A DNA stretch of 64,000 nt from Nevskia sp. GTDB lineage: Bacteria > Pseudomonadota > Gammaproteobacteria > Nevskiales > Nevskiaceae. Location: the NCBI GenBank assembly GCA_031291075.1, contig JARLJS010000022.1, positions 19,950 through 83,949 on the forward strand. Direction: 5' to 3'. Positions 8,244 through 17,514 of the stretch are shown piece after piece (position 1 is the stretch's first letter; every line of letters begins with the position of its first letter). The notes under the pieces are model-generated. The model saw only the letters and a list, made by a program, of their open reading frames with translations. It was not told where the DNA came from and ran no database searches. Made by a program: the position numbers and the translations under genes.

Positions 8244-10163
8244 CTACGCCGCCGCCCGCAACGGCACCACAGCCGGGGCCATGGCGGCTTCGGCCGCGTG
8301 GTCCTTCGCCCGCAGCACGCGGCCGAAGCGCTCGTGCGCGTAGGCGGGGGTATAGGCGCCCTCGTTCCAGGCCAGCTTGCCGGCGATCATCACCTGCGTC
8401 ACCACGCCCTGCGGACGGTTCACCAGCTGCTTGCATTCGAACAGGTCGCGGTGGATGTATTCGATGGTGGATTCCGGTTGCCAGTGCTGCAACGCCGCCG
8501 GGTCCACCACGCAGAGGTCGGCCTGGACACCCGGCGCCAGCAGGCCGGCGTTGATGCCGAAGAATTCGGCCGGGGCCTGGGTCATGCGGTGCACGGCGGT
8601 CGCCACCCGCTGCAGGCCGTCGGCCTGCGCGATCTGCAGCGTGCGCAGGTTGCCGTCGTAGAACGCCATGTTGGTGATGTGGGCGCCGGAATCGTTGAAG
8701 CCGGGCAGGGTCAGCGGGTGGAACAGCAGCTCCTTCACCACCGCCGGGTCGCGGTTGGCGGTGGTGGTGGTCCAGCGCAGCCCGGTGTCCCACCGCCGCA
8801 GCAGGTGCAGCACGAAGTCGGCCTCGTCGCCGATCGGGCTGGGGCAGGCGCGGAAGAAGGCTTCCTCCTGCTCGTCCCGGGCACCTTGTCCGTCCGCTTG
8901 CCAGCGCCGCAGGCGGTCGTAGGCGGCCTGCAGAGTCTGGCCCTGCCAGCTTGCCAGCGGGCAGCCGTCCACGACCATGTCGTCCAGGCGGCGGCTCAGC
9001 ACCATGTCCTCACGCCCGAGCAGGCGCTTGAGGTTGGCGAGGTTGAGGCCGCGCTTGCCCTTGAACCACATGGCGCGGAAGGCGCGTATGTACTGCGGAT
9101 CGTTGAGGATGCGCAGGCGCCCCTCGCGGTCCTCCAGGTCGCACTCGTTGAGCAGGCGCAGCTCCGGGATCTCCTCGGCGATCGGCGTGATCATGCCGTC
9201 GCTCCACAGCTTGAACGGCGCCGACAAGGCCTGGAAGCGGAACAGGCCGCCGACCGCCTTTGAATTGAGCAGGCGCAGCAGCGCGAGGCCGAGCCTGGCG
9301 AGCGAGCGGTTGGTATGCAGGTCGATCACCGCCACCGCGGTGGTGCGCAGCGTGCGGCCGTAGAGCCGGCCGCTGGTGAGGAGGAACGTGCGCAGGGTCT
9401 GCAGCGGGCTGTCCTTCGGCGGCGTCGCCTGCCAGACGCGATTCCAGCGCCGCACAATGCCGGTGAGGCGCTTCAGCTCGGCGAAGGAGGCGAACTGGGT
9501 GGGGATCTGCTTGCGCGTGTTGGGCTGGTTGGCGAGGTAGTGGAAGGGCAGGGCGTCAGTGGAAAAGCCGGCGTAGCCCTGCTCCATGCCCTGTTCCAGC
9601 AGCGCGGCCATGCGGTCGAGCTCGGCTGGGCCGGGGTCGCGCGCCACCGACTGCTGCAGGCCCATCGCCTCGATGCGCAGCATCGAGTGCGGGATCAGCG
9701 GCACCACGTTGGGGCCGAGGTGCAGTTTCTGGAAGTGATCGAGGTAGGCGCCGGAATCGTTCCAGTGGACGACGTCGCCGACCTTGCGCAGCACGTGCTT
9801 GGGCACGTTCTCCACCCGCGCGAAGCAGTCGACGATGGGGTCGTCGCCGCCGCGGCGCTGGTTGCCGTAGGCCAGGCCCAGCGAGCAGTTGCTCATCACC
9901 ACCGTGGTGGTGCCGTGCCGCACCACTTCGGGCAGCTCGGGTGCCAGTTCCACTTCCAGGTCGAGATGGGTGTGGATGTCGAGCAGTCCGGGCATCAGCC
10001 AGCGGCCGCTGCAGTCGATGGTCTGTGCCCCGGCGGGCACCGGCAGATCTCTGCCCATCGCGGCGACGCGGCCGTCGCGCACCGTTACGTCCATGACCTG
10101 TGGCGGCCGGTCGCGGCCGTCGAACACGGTCGCGTTGCGGAACAGGGTGGCGGATGCGGTCAT
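8244..10163 (-). CDS. Amidohydrolase family protein, N-acyl-D-amino-acid deacylase-like
   Basis: The 639-residue protein has the amidohydrolase metal motif GLLDIHTHLDLE near residue 60, a conserved HGTTTVVMSNCS block, and a C-terminal NDSGAH segment carrying the catalytic Asp. The C-terminal beta-sandwich GLLAPGVQADLCVVDP is typical of D-aminoacylase and dihydropyrimidinase relatives. It is longer than ordinary D-aminoacylases (about 480-500 residues) and belongs to the long group often annotated amidohydrolase family. It would hydrolyse an amide or ring C-N bond, but the substrate cannot be inferred. It lies 100 bp downstream of the MerR gene on the same strand. Confidence 0.85.
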   Translation of the reverse strand: MTASATLFRNATVFDGRDRPPQVMDVTVRDGRVAAMGRDLPVPAGAQTIDCSGRWLMPGLLDIHTHLDLEVELAPELPEVVRHGTTTVVMSNCSLGLAYGNQRRGGDDPIVDCFARVENVPKHVLRKVGDVVHWNDSGAYLDHFQKLHLGPNVVPLIPHSMLRIEAMGLQQSVARDPGPAELDRMAALLEQGMEQGYAGFSTDALPFHYLANQPNTRKQIPTQFASFAELKRLTGIVRRWNRVWQATPPKDSPLQTLRTFLLTSGRLYGRTLRTTAVAVIDLHTNRSLARLGLALLRLLNSKAVGGLFRFQALSAPFKLWSDGMITPIAEEIPELRLLNECDLEDREGRLRILNDPQYIRAFRAMWFKGKRGLNLANLKRLLGREDMVLSRRLDDMVVDGCPLASWQGQTLQAAYDRLRRWQADGQGARDEQEEAFFRACPSPIGDEADFVLHLLRRWDTGLRWTTTTANRDPAVVKELLFHPLTLPGFNDSGAHITNMAFYDGNLRTLQIAQADGLQRVATAVHRMTQAPAEFFGINAGLLAPGVQADLCVVDPAALQHWQPESTIEYIHRDLFECKQLVNRPQGVVTQVMIAGKLAWNEGAYTPAYAHERFGRVLRAKDHAAEAAMAPAVVPLRAAA

Positions 10164-10263
10164 GGCGGCGGCCTCGGCACGATTGAGTTATTTTTCACTA
10201 TACGGGCCGCCGGCCCGGGGGCGGATAGGAAGATTGGCCTAATGGCCAGGATTCAACGGGTTC

Positions 10264-10701
10264 CTAGGGTATTTCGTCCAGCAGCGCCTCGATGATCGGG
10301 CAGCCTTTCACTTCGCCGCGTCCCGAACAGTGCGCCGCGTGATGGGCCAGGATCGAACGCATCCGTTCCAGTTCGCGGATGCGGCTCTCCAGGTCGGCCA
10401 CGCGCTTCTCGGCGATGGACTTGATGCCGGCGCGGTCGTGGCCGTCCTCGGTGAGGCGCAGCAGCTCGGCGATGTCCTCCAGCGAGAAGCCCAGGGCCTT
10501 GGCGCGCCGGATGAAGCGCAGGCGCTGGGCGTCGGCTTCGTCGTAGAGACGATAGCCGGCCGCGGTGCGCGGCGCCGGGGGCAGCAGGCCCTGGCGCTCG
10601 TAGAAGCGCACCGTGTCGATGTTCACCCCGGCGGACCTGGCCAGGCGCCCGATGGTGAAAGGCCCCGGCCGTGCCGGATGCGGGCTGGCGGCACGGGGCA
10701 T
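10264..10701 (-). CDS. MerR family transcriptional regulator, heavy-metal type
   Basis: This 145-residue regulator has the MerR winged helix FTIGRLARSAGVNIDTVRFYERQGLL, then the dimerisation helix, then a metal-loop-like AHCSGRGEVKGCPIIEAL with two Cys nine residues apart. This arrangement resembles ZntR/CueR/MerR. At the position of MerR Cys82 or ZntR Cys79 this protein has TEDGHDRAG, with no Cys, so the metal or redox specificity may differ. No metal transporter gene lies next to it; the neighbours are an amidohydrolase and a DUF1302 porin-like gene. Confidence 0.85.
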   Translation of the reverse strand: MPRAASPHPARPGPFTIGRLARSAGVNIDTVRFYERQGLLPPAPRTAAGYRLYDEADAQRLRFIRRAKALGFSLEDIAELLRLTEDGHDRAGIKSIAEKRVADLESRIRELERMRSILAHHAAHCSGRGEVKGCPIIEALLDEIP

Positions 10702-10713
10702 GCGCGGTGGCTC

Positions 10714-13212
10714 CTAGAACTGGTACTTGACGAAGGCCTGGGCGAAGTCGCGGTCCGACAGCACGTTCTGGTCGCCGCCGCCCCAGTACCAGGTGTAGCC
10801 GAGGTTGAGCGACAGCGAGGCCTTGTAGCGGAACTCGTAGAGCGTATCCACTTCCTTGCGGCCGCCCACGAACTCGAACGCCGGTCCCGGCGAGATGCCC
10901 TGCACGTCATGGGCGAACAGGATGGTCGGGTGGATGCCGATGTTGGGCAGCACGTTTTCGTAGCTGCCCAACACCACGAAGCGGTAGCCCCAGGCGAAGG
11001 ACTTCACGAAATCGCCGATCGGCTGCTGGTGCGGGTTGAAGCGCAGGCCGTCGGGACCGTAGGAACAGTCAGGGATGTTGGAGCAGGCCAGCCGCGAACG
11101 GTCGGCGCCGGTGCCGTCGGCGCCGGCGGTGGCGGACAACGGCGTGTTGGGGCCGTTGATCTGCAGCGCGTCGTGGGCCGGCAGGTCCGGCACGATGTCG
11201 CTGCCCACTTCGCCCAGCACGATGATCTGGTCGGCGCCGAAGGGGTTGTCCGAAGCGCCCAGCACGCGTGTCACGCCCAGGTCCAGCTTGACCAGCTGGT
11301 AGCGCTCGTAGCCACGGATGTAGCCGGGATTGCTCTGGTTGAGCGGCTTGGACAGGTCGGTCGACGGGTTCTCGCCGACGATGCCGCCGCGGTACGGAAT
11401 GACGAAGTTGGGGAAGGAGCGCGCCGAGCCCGGCGCCGCGCCCAGGCCGAGCAGGTTGAAGGTGTCGTTGTAGGCGCCGGGTGTGCCCTTGCTGTCGATC
11501 ACGTAGTCGCTGCTGCCGGCCGAGCCGATGCTGCCGTTGGCCATGTTGGCGATGTTCAACCCGCCGGTGCCCAGGCAGTGGATGCTGGCCTCGTTGCAGC
11601 GGGTGAGCGCGGGACCGGCGGCGGCGAATTCCAGGTCGCCGATCGACACCTGCATCGGCAGATTCGGGCGGTAGGCCACTTCGCCCTGCACCGAGTAGTC
11701 GCCGACGGTGGTGCTGAAGCTGGTGCCGAGCAGGTCGATGTTCTCCGGGTACTCGAGGAACAGGTAGCCGGTGCTGAGCGGCACCGCGTCGCTCTTCTTC
11801 TTGCTCAGCAGCCCGTGCAGGGCGGGGATGCCGGGGCAGTCGAGCAGGAAGCTGACCGGGTCGGTGGCGTCGTTGTGGCGCGGGTTGCCTTCGCGGCGGG
11901 CGCAGCTGTCCTGCACCGCGAAGAAGCCTAGATAAGGCAGGCGCGAGTGGTAGTGCTCGTAATACACCGCCATGTCGGTGCCGTTGTTGAGCCAGTCGGC
12001 GTAGTAGTCGAGCTTGACGCCGTACTGGCCGGCGGTGCGCGGGTTCAGGTCGGGCGAGCGTCCGGCGTAGGCGGTAAGGTAGGTGACCTGGCCCAGCGGG
12101 CTGTCCAGGGGCGTCCCGATGCCGTTGGGATCGTCGTTGGTGCTGCCGAAGCTGAGGTTGGCGCTGCGGATGGCGTTGTAGGTGCCGACGTCGTTGCTGG
12201 AGAAGTAGCTGCCGGGCGCCGGCGCCTCCAGCGGCTTCCACTCGAGCTGGTAGAAGCCTTCCATGGTGGTGTTCGGCAGCGGCTCGAAGCTGAGGAACAC
12301 CATGTTGAGCGGCGTGAAATCCTCTTCGAGCTGGTTGCCGATGCGGTAGAAGTTGTTGCCGTTGATCGGGTTGGCCTGGTTGATGCTGTTGAACACCAGG
12401 GTGGTGCTTTCGCCCCAGTTCACCACCTGCCGGCCAAGCTTGACGGTCAGCTTCTTGTCGTCGGTGAACGGGATCGGCAGCTTGCCGTAGACATAGCTGT
12501 CGAGGTACTGCAGGTTGGTGCCGACCTGCTTGAGCACGGCCGGATCGGTGCGCTTGGTGCGCTCGTACGCGCCCACGCCATACAGCTTCTGCGACAGCAG
12601 CGGGATATTCCCGTACAGCGGCGAGGCCGGCAGGATCAGGTTGGACAGCCCCGGCACCGGCGAGCCGATGCGGCCCACCGACTTCTGGTTCTGCGGCGTG
12701 ATGATGTCCGGATGCCGGTCGTTGAAGTCGTCGTTGACGAAATCGTAGAAATACAGCAGGCGTCCGAAGAACCCGAAGTCCTTCCAGGTCAGCGTCAGGT
12801 CCGGCGTGACCTTGACCGGCGCCTGGAAGATGCTGCCCTTGTTGTAGTTCAGGTCGCCGTCGTCGTGGGCCATGGTGTAGGCGCCCGGCACGTCCGCCAG
12901 GCGCTGGGCCGGATACGACTGCGTGCGGTACACGCCCTGGCACTGCTGGTAGAGGATCAGGCCGGCGGAACCGCGGCCGGTGCTGCAGGCCGTCGGGTTG
13001 AGGTCGGCCTTGCCGATGAGGTCGACGTTCTGGCCCTGGGTGCGCAGGCCGACACCGGCGGTGGCGGTGGTGTTCAGCACCCCGTGGATGCTGTCGTCGC
13101 CTCCCAGCGGCACGTTGAAGTCGATCGCCTGCGCCGCCGGGGGCGCAGCCAGCAGGCCGGCGCCCAGCAGCGCCGGCAAAACAAACCCCGCATGAATCCC
13201 TCTAAGCCGCAT
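10714..13212 (-). CDS. DUF1302 family outer-membrane protein
   Basis: The 832-residue protein has an N-terminal signal peptide (hydrophobic stretch, AAQA cleavage region, mature start IDFNVPLGG) and a beta-barrel-like pattern ending in the aromatic C-terminal signature AQAFVKYQF expected of outer-membrane proteins. The N-terminal IDFNV...GVLNTTATAGVGLR and the LGRQVVNWGES block are typical of DUF1302. DUF1302 genes usually pair with DUF1329 genes, and a DUF1329 gene lies at 15564. The pair is thought to act in outer-membrane transport or lipid handling, including in steroid- and hydrocarbon-using bacteria; the molecular role is unsettled. Here the partner is 3 kb away on the opposite strand. 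Confidence 0.9.
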   Translation of the reverse strand: MRLRGIHAGFVLPALLGAGLLAAPPAAQAIDFNVPLGGDDSIHGVLNTTATAGVGLRTQGQNVDLIGKADLNPTACSTGRGSAGLILYQQCQGVYRTQSYPAQRLADVPGAYTMAHDDGDLNYNKGSIFQAPVKVTPDLTLTWKDFGFFGRLLYFYDFVNDDFNDRHPDIITPQNQKSVGRIGSPVPGLSNLILPASPLYGNIPLLSQKLYGVGAYERTKRTDPAVLKQVGTNLQYLDSYVYGKLPIPFTDDKKLTVKLGRQVVNWGESTTLVFNSINQANPINGNNFYRIGNQLEEDFTPLNMVFLSFEPLPNTTMEGFYQLEWKPLEAPAPGSYFSSNDVGTYNAIRSANLSFGSTNDDPNGIGTPLDSPLGQVTYLTAYAGRSPDLNPRTAGQYGVKLDYYADWLNNGTDMAVYYEHYHSRLPYLGFFAVQDSCARREGNPRHNDATDPVSFLLDCPGIPALHGLLSKKKSDAVPLSTGYLFLEYPENIDLLGTSFSTTVGDYSVQGEVAYRPNLPMQVSIGDLEFAAAGPALTRCNEASIHCLGTGGLNIANMANGSIGSAGSSDYVIDSKGTPGAYNDTFNLLGLGAAPGSARSFPNFVIPYRGGIVGENPSTDLSKPLNQSNPGYIRGYERYQLVKLDLGVTRVLGASDNPFGADQIIVLGEVGSDIVPDLPAHDALQINGPNTPLSATAGADGTGADRSRLACSNIPDCSYGPDGLRFNPHQQPIGDFVKSFAWGYRFVVLGSYENVLPNIGIHPTILFAHDVQGISPGPAFEFVGGRKEVDTLYEFRYKASLSLNLGYTWYWGGGDQNVLSDRDFAQAFVKYQF

Positions 13213-13547
13213 TGCTCGCGCCTCCGCATGAATCGTTATCTAATTTTCTTTTATATGGCGGCCGTGAACGCCCGCCATGCCGGCTTTAAGCCGCCATACC
13301 ATGGCGCATCTTGCCGAATCATTCCGGTGTGTCAAGCGCCCGGATGCCCGTGCCGCCTGCGCAGTCAAGGGATCGGCGCGCGTGCGCCCCCGCTCCGGGG
13401 CGCGTCAAATCCGGCCCACGCCTTGAGGGAACAGGGTCTTGCAAGGCGGGGCGCTGCGGGAGATCGTCCCCGGCGAATGGCGTGCCGGTCAGCCGGTGCG
13501 CGCGCGACGGCAGGCCTGTGCTGACTAGCGCGGCGCGGCCACGGCGC
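13213..13547. other. Intergenic region upstream of the DUF1302 gene
   Basis: This 335-bp stretch carries the upstream region of the DUF1302 gene, including an AT-rich segment (about 13232-13258, TTATCTAATTTTCTTTTATA) that is the likely promoter area on the minus strand. The ORFs of the track that cross it look like shadows. I see no RNA gene or clear terminator. Confidence 0.4.
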
Positions 13548-14009
13548 TCAGGTGGTGGCGGAGAGACGGCTCGCCAGCAATGCCGCCAGCTCCGGCAAGG
13601 CGGCGCCGACCTCGTTTTCGGCATCGCCGCGCAGGCGGCCGTAAAGCGATTTCACGGCGCCGTTCTGGACCCGCGCGACCCGGGCATCGGCCACGCCCAG
13701 CAGGGCGTCCACCGCGGCGCCGGAGCGCCCGCGCAGGAAGCCGGCAAAGTCCGCCCGCCCCGCGCCGGACACGGCCACGAAGTCCTGGTAGAGCGGATCC
13801 AGCGCCGTCACGAAATCCGGCAGTAACACCTGCATGGCACGCTGCAGGATGTCCGGCCGCGCCGTCTTGAGCATCGCCATGCCGGTCTTCACCGCCGCCC
13901 CGCGCAGGCCGCCGCGGGCCGCGATGCGCCGCTCGGTGAGCTGCACGCAGTCCGCCACCAGCGCATCTTTGTGCGCCGCAGCCAATACAATATCCGCCAA
14001 GCTCGGCAT
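13548..14009 (-). CDS. DUF6918 family protein
   Basis: This 153-residue, mainly helical protein has the pattern I associate with DUF6918: MPSLADIVLAAAHKDALVADC at the start, ARGGLRGAAVKTG near residue 40 and VLLPDFVTALDPLYQDF in the middle. The internal ATG was chosen because it matches the usual start of the family. It diverges from the ABC1 kinase gene, with only 29 bp between the two starts. The function is unknown; proximity to an ABC1/UbiB-type kinase suggests a lipid or quinone-related role, but that is inference only. Confidence 0.75.
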   Translation of the reverse strand: MPSLADIVLAAAHKDALVADCVQLTERRIAARGGLRGAAVKTGMAMLKTARPDILQRAMQVLLPDFVTALDPLYQDFVAVSGAGRADFAGFLRGRSGAAVDALLGVADARVARVQNGAVKSLYGRLRGDAENEVGAALPELAALLASRLSATT

Positions 14010-14038
14010 TTTCGATTCAACCCCGGACACGCAACGCA

Positions 14039-15442
14039 ATGGATTCTGGCAACGACAGAAAGCCTACCATGACCTCGATCAAGACCGGTCCGCTGGAGCG
14101 CAACCTCGCGCTGACCAAGCTGGGGCTGGGGGCAGGCACCAAGATCGTGGCGCATTCGCTGGCCAACATCTTCCGCGGCGAGGTGGCGCGCGATACCGCC
14201 GACCGCGAGTTCTACGCACGCCAGGCGCAGGTGCTGGCGGACGAGCTCGGGCGCCTCAAGGGCAGCGTCATGAAGGCGGGCCAGATGCTGTCGCTGTACG
14301 GGCAGTACTTCCTGCCGGAGGAGGCGGTGCAGGTGCTGTCGCGGCTGCAGGACGACACCGCCCCGGTGGCCTGGGCGGTGGTGGCGCCCGTGCTGGAGCG
14401 CAGCCTGGGGCCGCAGCGGCTGGCCGAGCTCGAGATCGACCGCACCCCCCTGGCCGCCGCCTCCCTCGGCCAGGCGCACATGGCGGTGCGCAAGTCGGAT
14501 GGCCTGCGCCTGGTGGTGAAGATCCAGTACCCCGGCGTGGCCGACGCCATCGACAGCGACATCAAGACCCTGTCGCGCCTGCTGATGATGACCCGGCTGG
14601 CGCCCAGGGGCCTCAACCTGGACGCGGTGTTCTCCGAGGTGCGCGAGATGCTGTACCGCGAGGTGGACTACGGCGCGGAGGCGCGCTTCACCGAGGATTT
14701 CGCGCGGCGGCTGGCGGACGATCCGCGTTTCGTGGTGCCGCGGGTACTGCGCGAATACTCCAGCGGGCAGGTGCTCACCACCAGCTACGAGGAAGGCGTC
14801 TCGCCGCGCGAGGAGGCGGTACGGGCCCTGCCGCAGGCGCGACGCAACCGTCTCGGCTTCGCCTTCCTGGACCTGTTCCTGACCGAGTTCTTCGACTGGG
14901 GCCTGGTGCAGAGTGATCCACATTTCGGGAACTACCGCATCCGCCGGGGCGGCGAGGGCGGGGACGACCGCATCGTGCTGCTCGATTTCGGCGCCACCCG
15001 CCGGTTCGAACAGCGGTTCGTGGACGGCTACGCGGAGATCGTGCGCGGGGCGGTGCTGGTGGATCGGGAGCGCCTGTTGCGGGGGGCGGCCGAGATCGGC
15101 CTGCTCAGCGGCAGCTTCCCGGAACCGGTGCTGAAAGGCTTTGCCGAGATGTGCCAGATGATCGTGGAACCGTTCAACGGGCCCGACGACCCGCGCACCC
15201 CGCCGCAGCTCCGCACGCCCCGCGGCGAGTACCGCTGGGGCGCCAGCGACCTGCCGATGCGCGCCGCCAACGTGGCGGCACGCAATGCCCTGTCGGTGCA
15301 TTTCCGCGTGCCGCCGCGGGAGATCGTGTTCCTGCACCGGCGGCTGGCCGGGGTGTTCATCATGCTGGCGACGCTGGCCGCGGAATTGGACGCGCGCGAC
15401 CTGCTGCTGCGCCGGCTCGGCATCATGGCGCCGCAGCAATAG
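14039..15442 (+). CDS. AarF/ABC1/UbiB family atypical kinase
   Basis: The 467-residue protein has the hallmarks of the UbiB family: the KxGQ motif in GSVMKAGQMLS near residue 80, an alanine-rich AAASLGQAHMA loop, VVKIQYPGV with the conserved lysine, the catalytic QSDPHFGNY and the metal-binding LLDFGATR. These proteins are ATPases or kinases that support coenzyme Q or lipid metabolism at membranes. It lacks the C-terminal membrane segments of canonical UbiB and is not in a ubiE-ubiJ-ubiB operon, so it is more likely an ABC1 paralogue than the housekeeping UbiB. The upstream ATG at 14039 and the ATG at 14069 are both possible starts. Confidence 0.87.
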   Translation: MDSGNDRKPTMTSIKTGPLERNLALTKLGLGAGTKIVAHSLANIFRGEVARDTADREFYARQAQVLADELGRLKGSVMKAGQMLSLYGQYFLPEEAVQVLSRLQDDTAPVAWAVVAPVLERSLGPQRLAELEIDRTPLAAASLGQAHMAVRKSDGLRLVVKIQYPGVADAIDSDIKTLSRLLMMTRLAPRGLNLDAVFSEVREMLYREVDYGAEARFTEDFARRLADDPRFVVPRVLREYSSGQVLTTSYEEGVSPREEAVRALPQARRNRLGFAFLDLFLTEFFDWGLVQSDPHFGNYRIRRGGEGGDDRIVLLDFGATRRFEQRFVDGYAEIVRGAVLVDRERLLRGAAEIGLLSGSFPEPVLKGFAEMCQMIVEPFNGPDDPRTPPQLRTPRGEYRWGASDLPMRAANVAARNALSVHFRVPPREIVFLHRRLAGVFIMLATLAAELDARDLLLRRLGIMAPQQ

Positions 15443-15563
15443 ACGGGACCCCCCCCAGGTCAACTCATTGGCGAGCGTCGGGGTTTTTCTGTAGCATCCT
15501 GCGTCACAATCCGCTCCGTACTCCGCCGGACGGTCATAAACCCTGTTGAGGAGAGCTTTAGAC

Positions 15564-16907
15564 ATGAAGAATCAGTTGCTGGTCCTGGGCGTCCTGGCGC
15601 TGGGGCTGTCGGCTCCGCACGCCATGGCCGCCGACGCTTCCGACCTCGGCAAGTCCCTCACCCCCGTCGGCGCGGAGAAAGGCGCCAGCGCGGACGGCAC
15701 CATTCCGGCCTGGACCGGCGGTCACCCGCAGGAAGGCCCGCTCGCGGGCGAATTCCCGCACGACAACGCGCTCGACGGCGACAAGCCGTTGTTCACCATC
15801 ACCCACGACAACTACTCCAAGTACGCCGACAAGCTCAGCGAAGGCCACAAGGAGCTGCTCAAGCGCTATCCCGACTACAAGATGAACGTCTACCCGACGC
15901 GCCGCACGGTCGCGTTCCCGGACTTCATCTACAAGGCCACCGCCGCCAACGCCACGACCTGCAAGCTCAACGGCACCGACGACCCGGACAACTGCAGCCT
16001 GGGCTTCCCGTTCCCGATCCCGAAGTCCGGCGCCGAGGTGATCTGGAACCACAAGCTGAAGTGGCGCGGTAACTACGCCCAGCGCTACAACAACCAGTTC
16101 ATCGTGCAGCCCAGCGGCGACTTCCAGCAGACCAAGATCCTGGAGCAGGTGAAGTTCTACTACGCCAACCACGACAGCCCGGTGCCGATGAAGGCCGGCC
16201 AGGGCGAGTTCCTGCGCTACCTGTCGCAGACCCTGTCGCCGCCGCGCCTGGCGGGCACCTTCATCCTGGTGCACGAAAAGTCCGGCACCGGCGATGCCGG
16301 CCGCGCTGCCTGGCTGTACAGCCCCGGCCTCAAGCGCATCCGCCGCGCGCCGACGGTGCAGTACGACAACCCGTACGAAGGCACCGACGGCAACCAGTTC
16401 TACGACCAGGTCGACATGTTCAACGGCGCCCTCGACCGCTACAACTGGAAGCTGGTGGGCAAGAAGGAGTTCTACCTGCCGTACAACTCCAACAAGATCG
16501 CCGGCAACACGGTCAAGTACAAGGACATCATCCGTCCCAAGCACCTGAACCAGGACCTGCCGCGCTACGAGCTGCACCGCTACTGGGTGGTCGAGGCCAA
16601 CCTCAAGCCCGGTACCAACCACACCTTCAAGACGCGTCGCTTCTACGTCGACGAGGACGCCTGGAACATCGAGGCGGTGGACGACTACGACAACAAGGAC
16701 CAGCTCTACAAGTTCCAGGAAGGCCACCTGATCAACGCGCCGAACATCCAGGCCGCCTCCACCGTGCCGGAAGTGATCTACGACTTCTTCTCCGGCCGCT
16801 ACTTCATCACCGCAGCGTTCAACGAGGACAAGCCGGTGGACCTGACGCAGACCTGGCCGGACGACTACTTCACCGCCGCCTCGGTGCAGAAGCTGACCAC
16901 CAAGTAA
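15564..16907 (+). CDS. DUF1329 family protein, LolA-like outer-membrane partner of DUF1302
   Basis: This 447-residue protein has a signal peptide ending in HAMAA and the family's N-terminal ADASDLGKSLTPVGAEKGAS and TIPAWTGG blocks. The central part, with YSPGLKRIRRAPTVQYDNPYEGTDG, resembles the LolA/LppX-like lipid-binding half-barrel described for DUF1329. It normally works with a DUF1302 barrel such as the one at 10714. The start has a GAGGAG ribosome-binding site 8-14 bp upstream. A strong terminator follows at 16943. Codon bias is strong throughout, suggesting a well-expressed gene. Confidence 0.9.
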   Translation: MKNQLLVLGVLALGLSAPHAMAADASDLGKSLTPVGAEKGASADGTIPAWTGGHPQEGPLAGEFPHDNALDGDKPLFTITHDNYSKYADKLSEGHKELLKRYPDYKMNVYPTRRTVAFPDFIYKATAANATTCKLNGTDDPDNCSLGFPFPIPKSGAEVIWNHKLKWRGNYAQRYNNQFIVQPSGDFQQTKILEQVKFYYANHDSPVPMKAGQGEFLRYLSQTLSPPRLAGTFILVHEKSGTGDAGRAAWLYSPGLKRIRRAPTVQYDNPYEGTDGNQFYDQVDMFNGALDRYNWKLVGKKEFYLPYNSNKIAGNTVKYKDIIRPKHLNQDLPRYELHRYWVVEANLKPGTNHTFKTRRFYVDEDAWNIEAVDDYDNKDQLYKFQEGHLINAPNIQAASTVPEVIYDFFSGRYFITAAFNEDKPVDLTQTWPDDYFTAASVQKLTTK

Positions 16908-16942
16908 GCGGATCTTTCAACGACCAGGCGTTCGACTTCGAG

Positions 16943-16973
16943 GCCGCCGGGCGCACCGCCCGGCGGCTTTTTT
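16943..16973 (+). terminator. Rho-independent terminator after the DUF1329 gene
   Basis: A perfect 11-bp stem GCCGCCGGGCG / CGCCCGGCGGC with a CAC loop is followed by six T residues, 36 bp after the stop codon. It closes the DUF1329 transcription unit. Confidence 0.9.
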
Positions 16974-17007
16974 CTTTAGCCAGGTGATGCGGGGACATTC
17001 ACGGGGT

Positions 17008-17502
17008 ATGACCACCAGTTTCGAGGAACGGCAGGAATTCGATCAGCCCAGGGACAAGGTGCTGCGCATGTTCAGCGACCGCGGTTATTTCGAGCGCAAG
17101 TACGCCGCGGTCGGTGGCTGGGATATCCAGGTGCTGCAGCACGAGACGGACGGCCGGCGTTTCCGTATCAAGTGCAGCTACCATCGCAGGCCGGGCGGGG
17201 ACGTGCCGGCTTTCGCGCGCAAGTTCATCGGCGACTCGGTGCTGGTCACCCAGGAAGACGTGTGGAATCTCGATACCGCCACCGGGCGGCTCGAGATCGA
17301 CGTCCGCAACCTGCCGATGCGGATCGGCGCCGACATGCGGCTGGTGGAACGGCCGGGCGGCTGCGCCAACGTCCTGCAGTGGAAGCTGCACTGTCCCATG
17401 CCCCTGATCGGCGGCAAACTGGAGCAGGCGCTGGCCGAGGAGATGCGGGAGAGAGCCGTGGAGGACCTGCAGGTTTCGCGCCGTCTCCTCGCCACCTATT
17501 GA
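17008..17502 (+). CDS. DUF2505 family protein
   Basis: The 164-residue protein has the SRPBCC/START-like pattern of DUF2505: an N-terminal FEERQEFDQPRDKVLRMFSDRGYFERKYA, a central RRPGGDVPAFARKFIGDSV and a C-terminal helix ALAEEMRERAVEDLQVSRRLL. Relatives are small cytoplasmic proteins with a hydrophobic pocket, possibly lipid-binding; no activity is established. The ATG giving MTTSFEERQ is preferred over the upstream ATG because it matches the usual family start. It precedes the DUF2970 gene by 12 bp. Confidence 0.85.
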   Translation: MTTSFEERQEFDQPRDKVLRMFSDRGYFERKYAAVGGWDIQVLQHETDGRRFRIKCSYHRRPGGDVPAFARKFIGDSVLVTQEDVWNLDTATGRLEIDVRNLPMRIGADMRLVERPGGCANVLQWKLHCPMPLIGGKLEQALAEEMRERAVEDLQVSRRLLATY

Positions 17503-17514
17503 AGCGGAGTACCG

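Noticed and set aside
11069-12943. 624-codon minus-strand ORF overlapping the DUF1302 gene in another frame
   Set aside because: Arg/Gln/His-rich shadow translation of the DUF1302 coding region.
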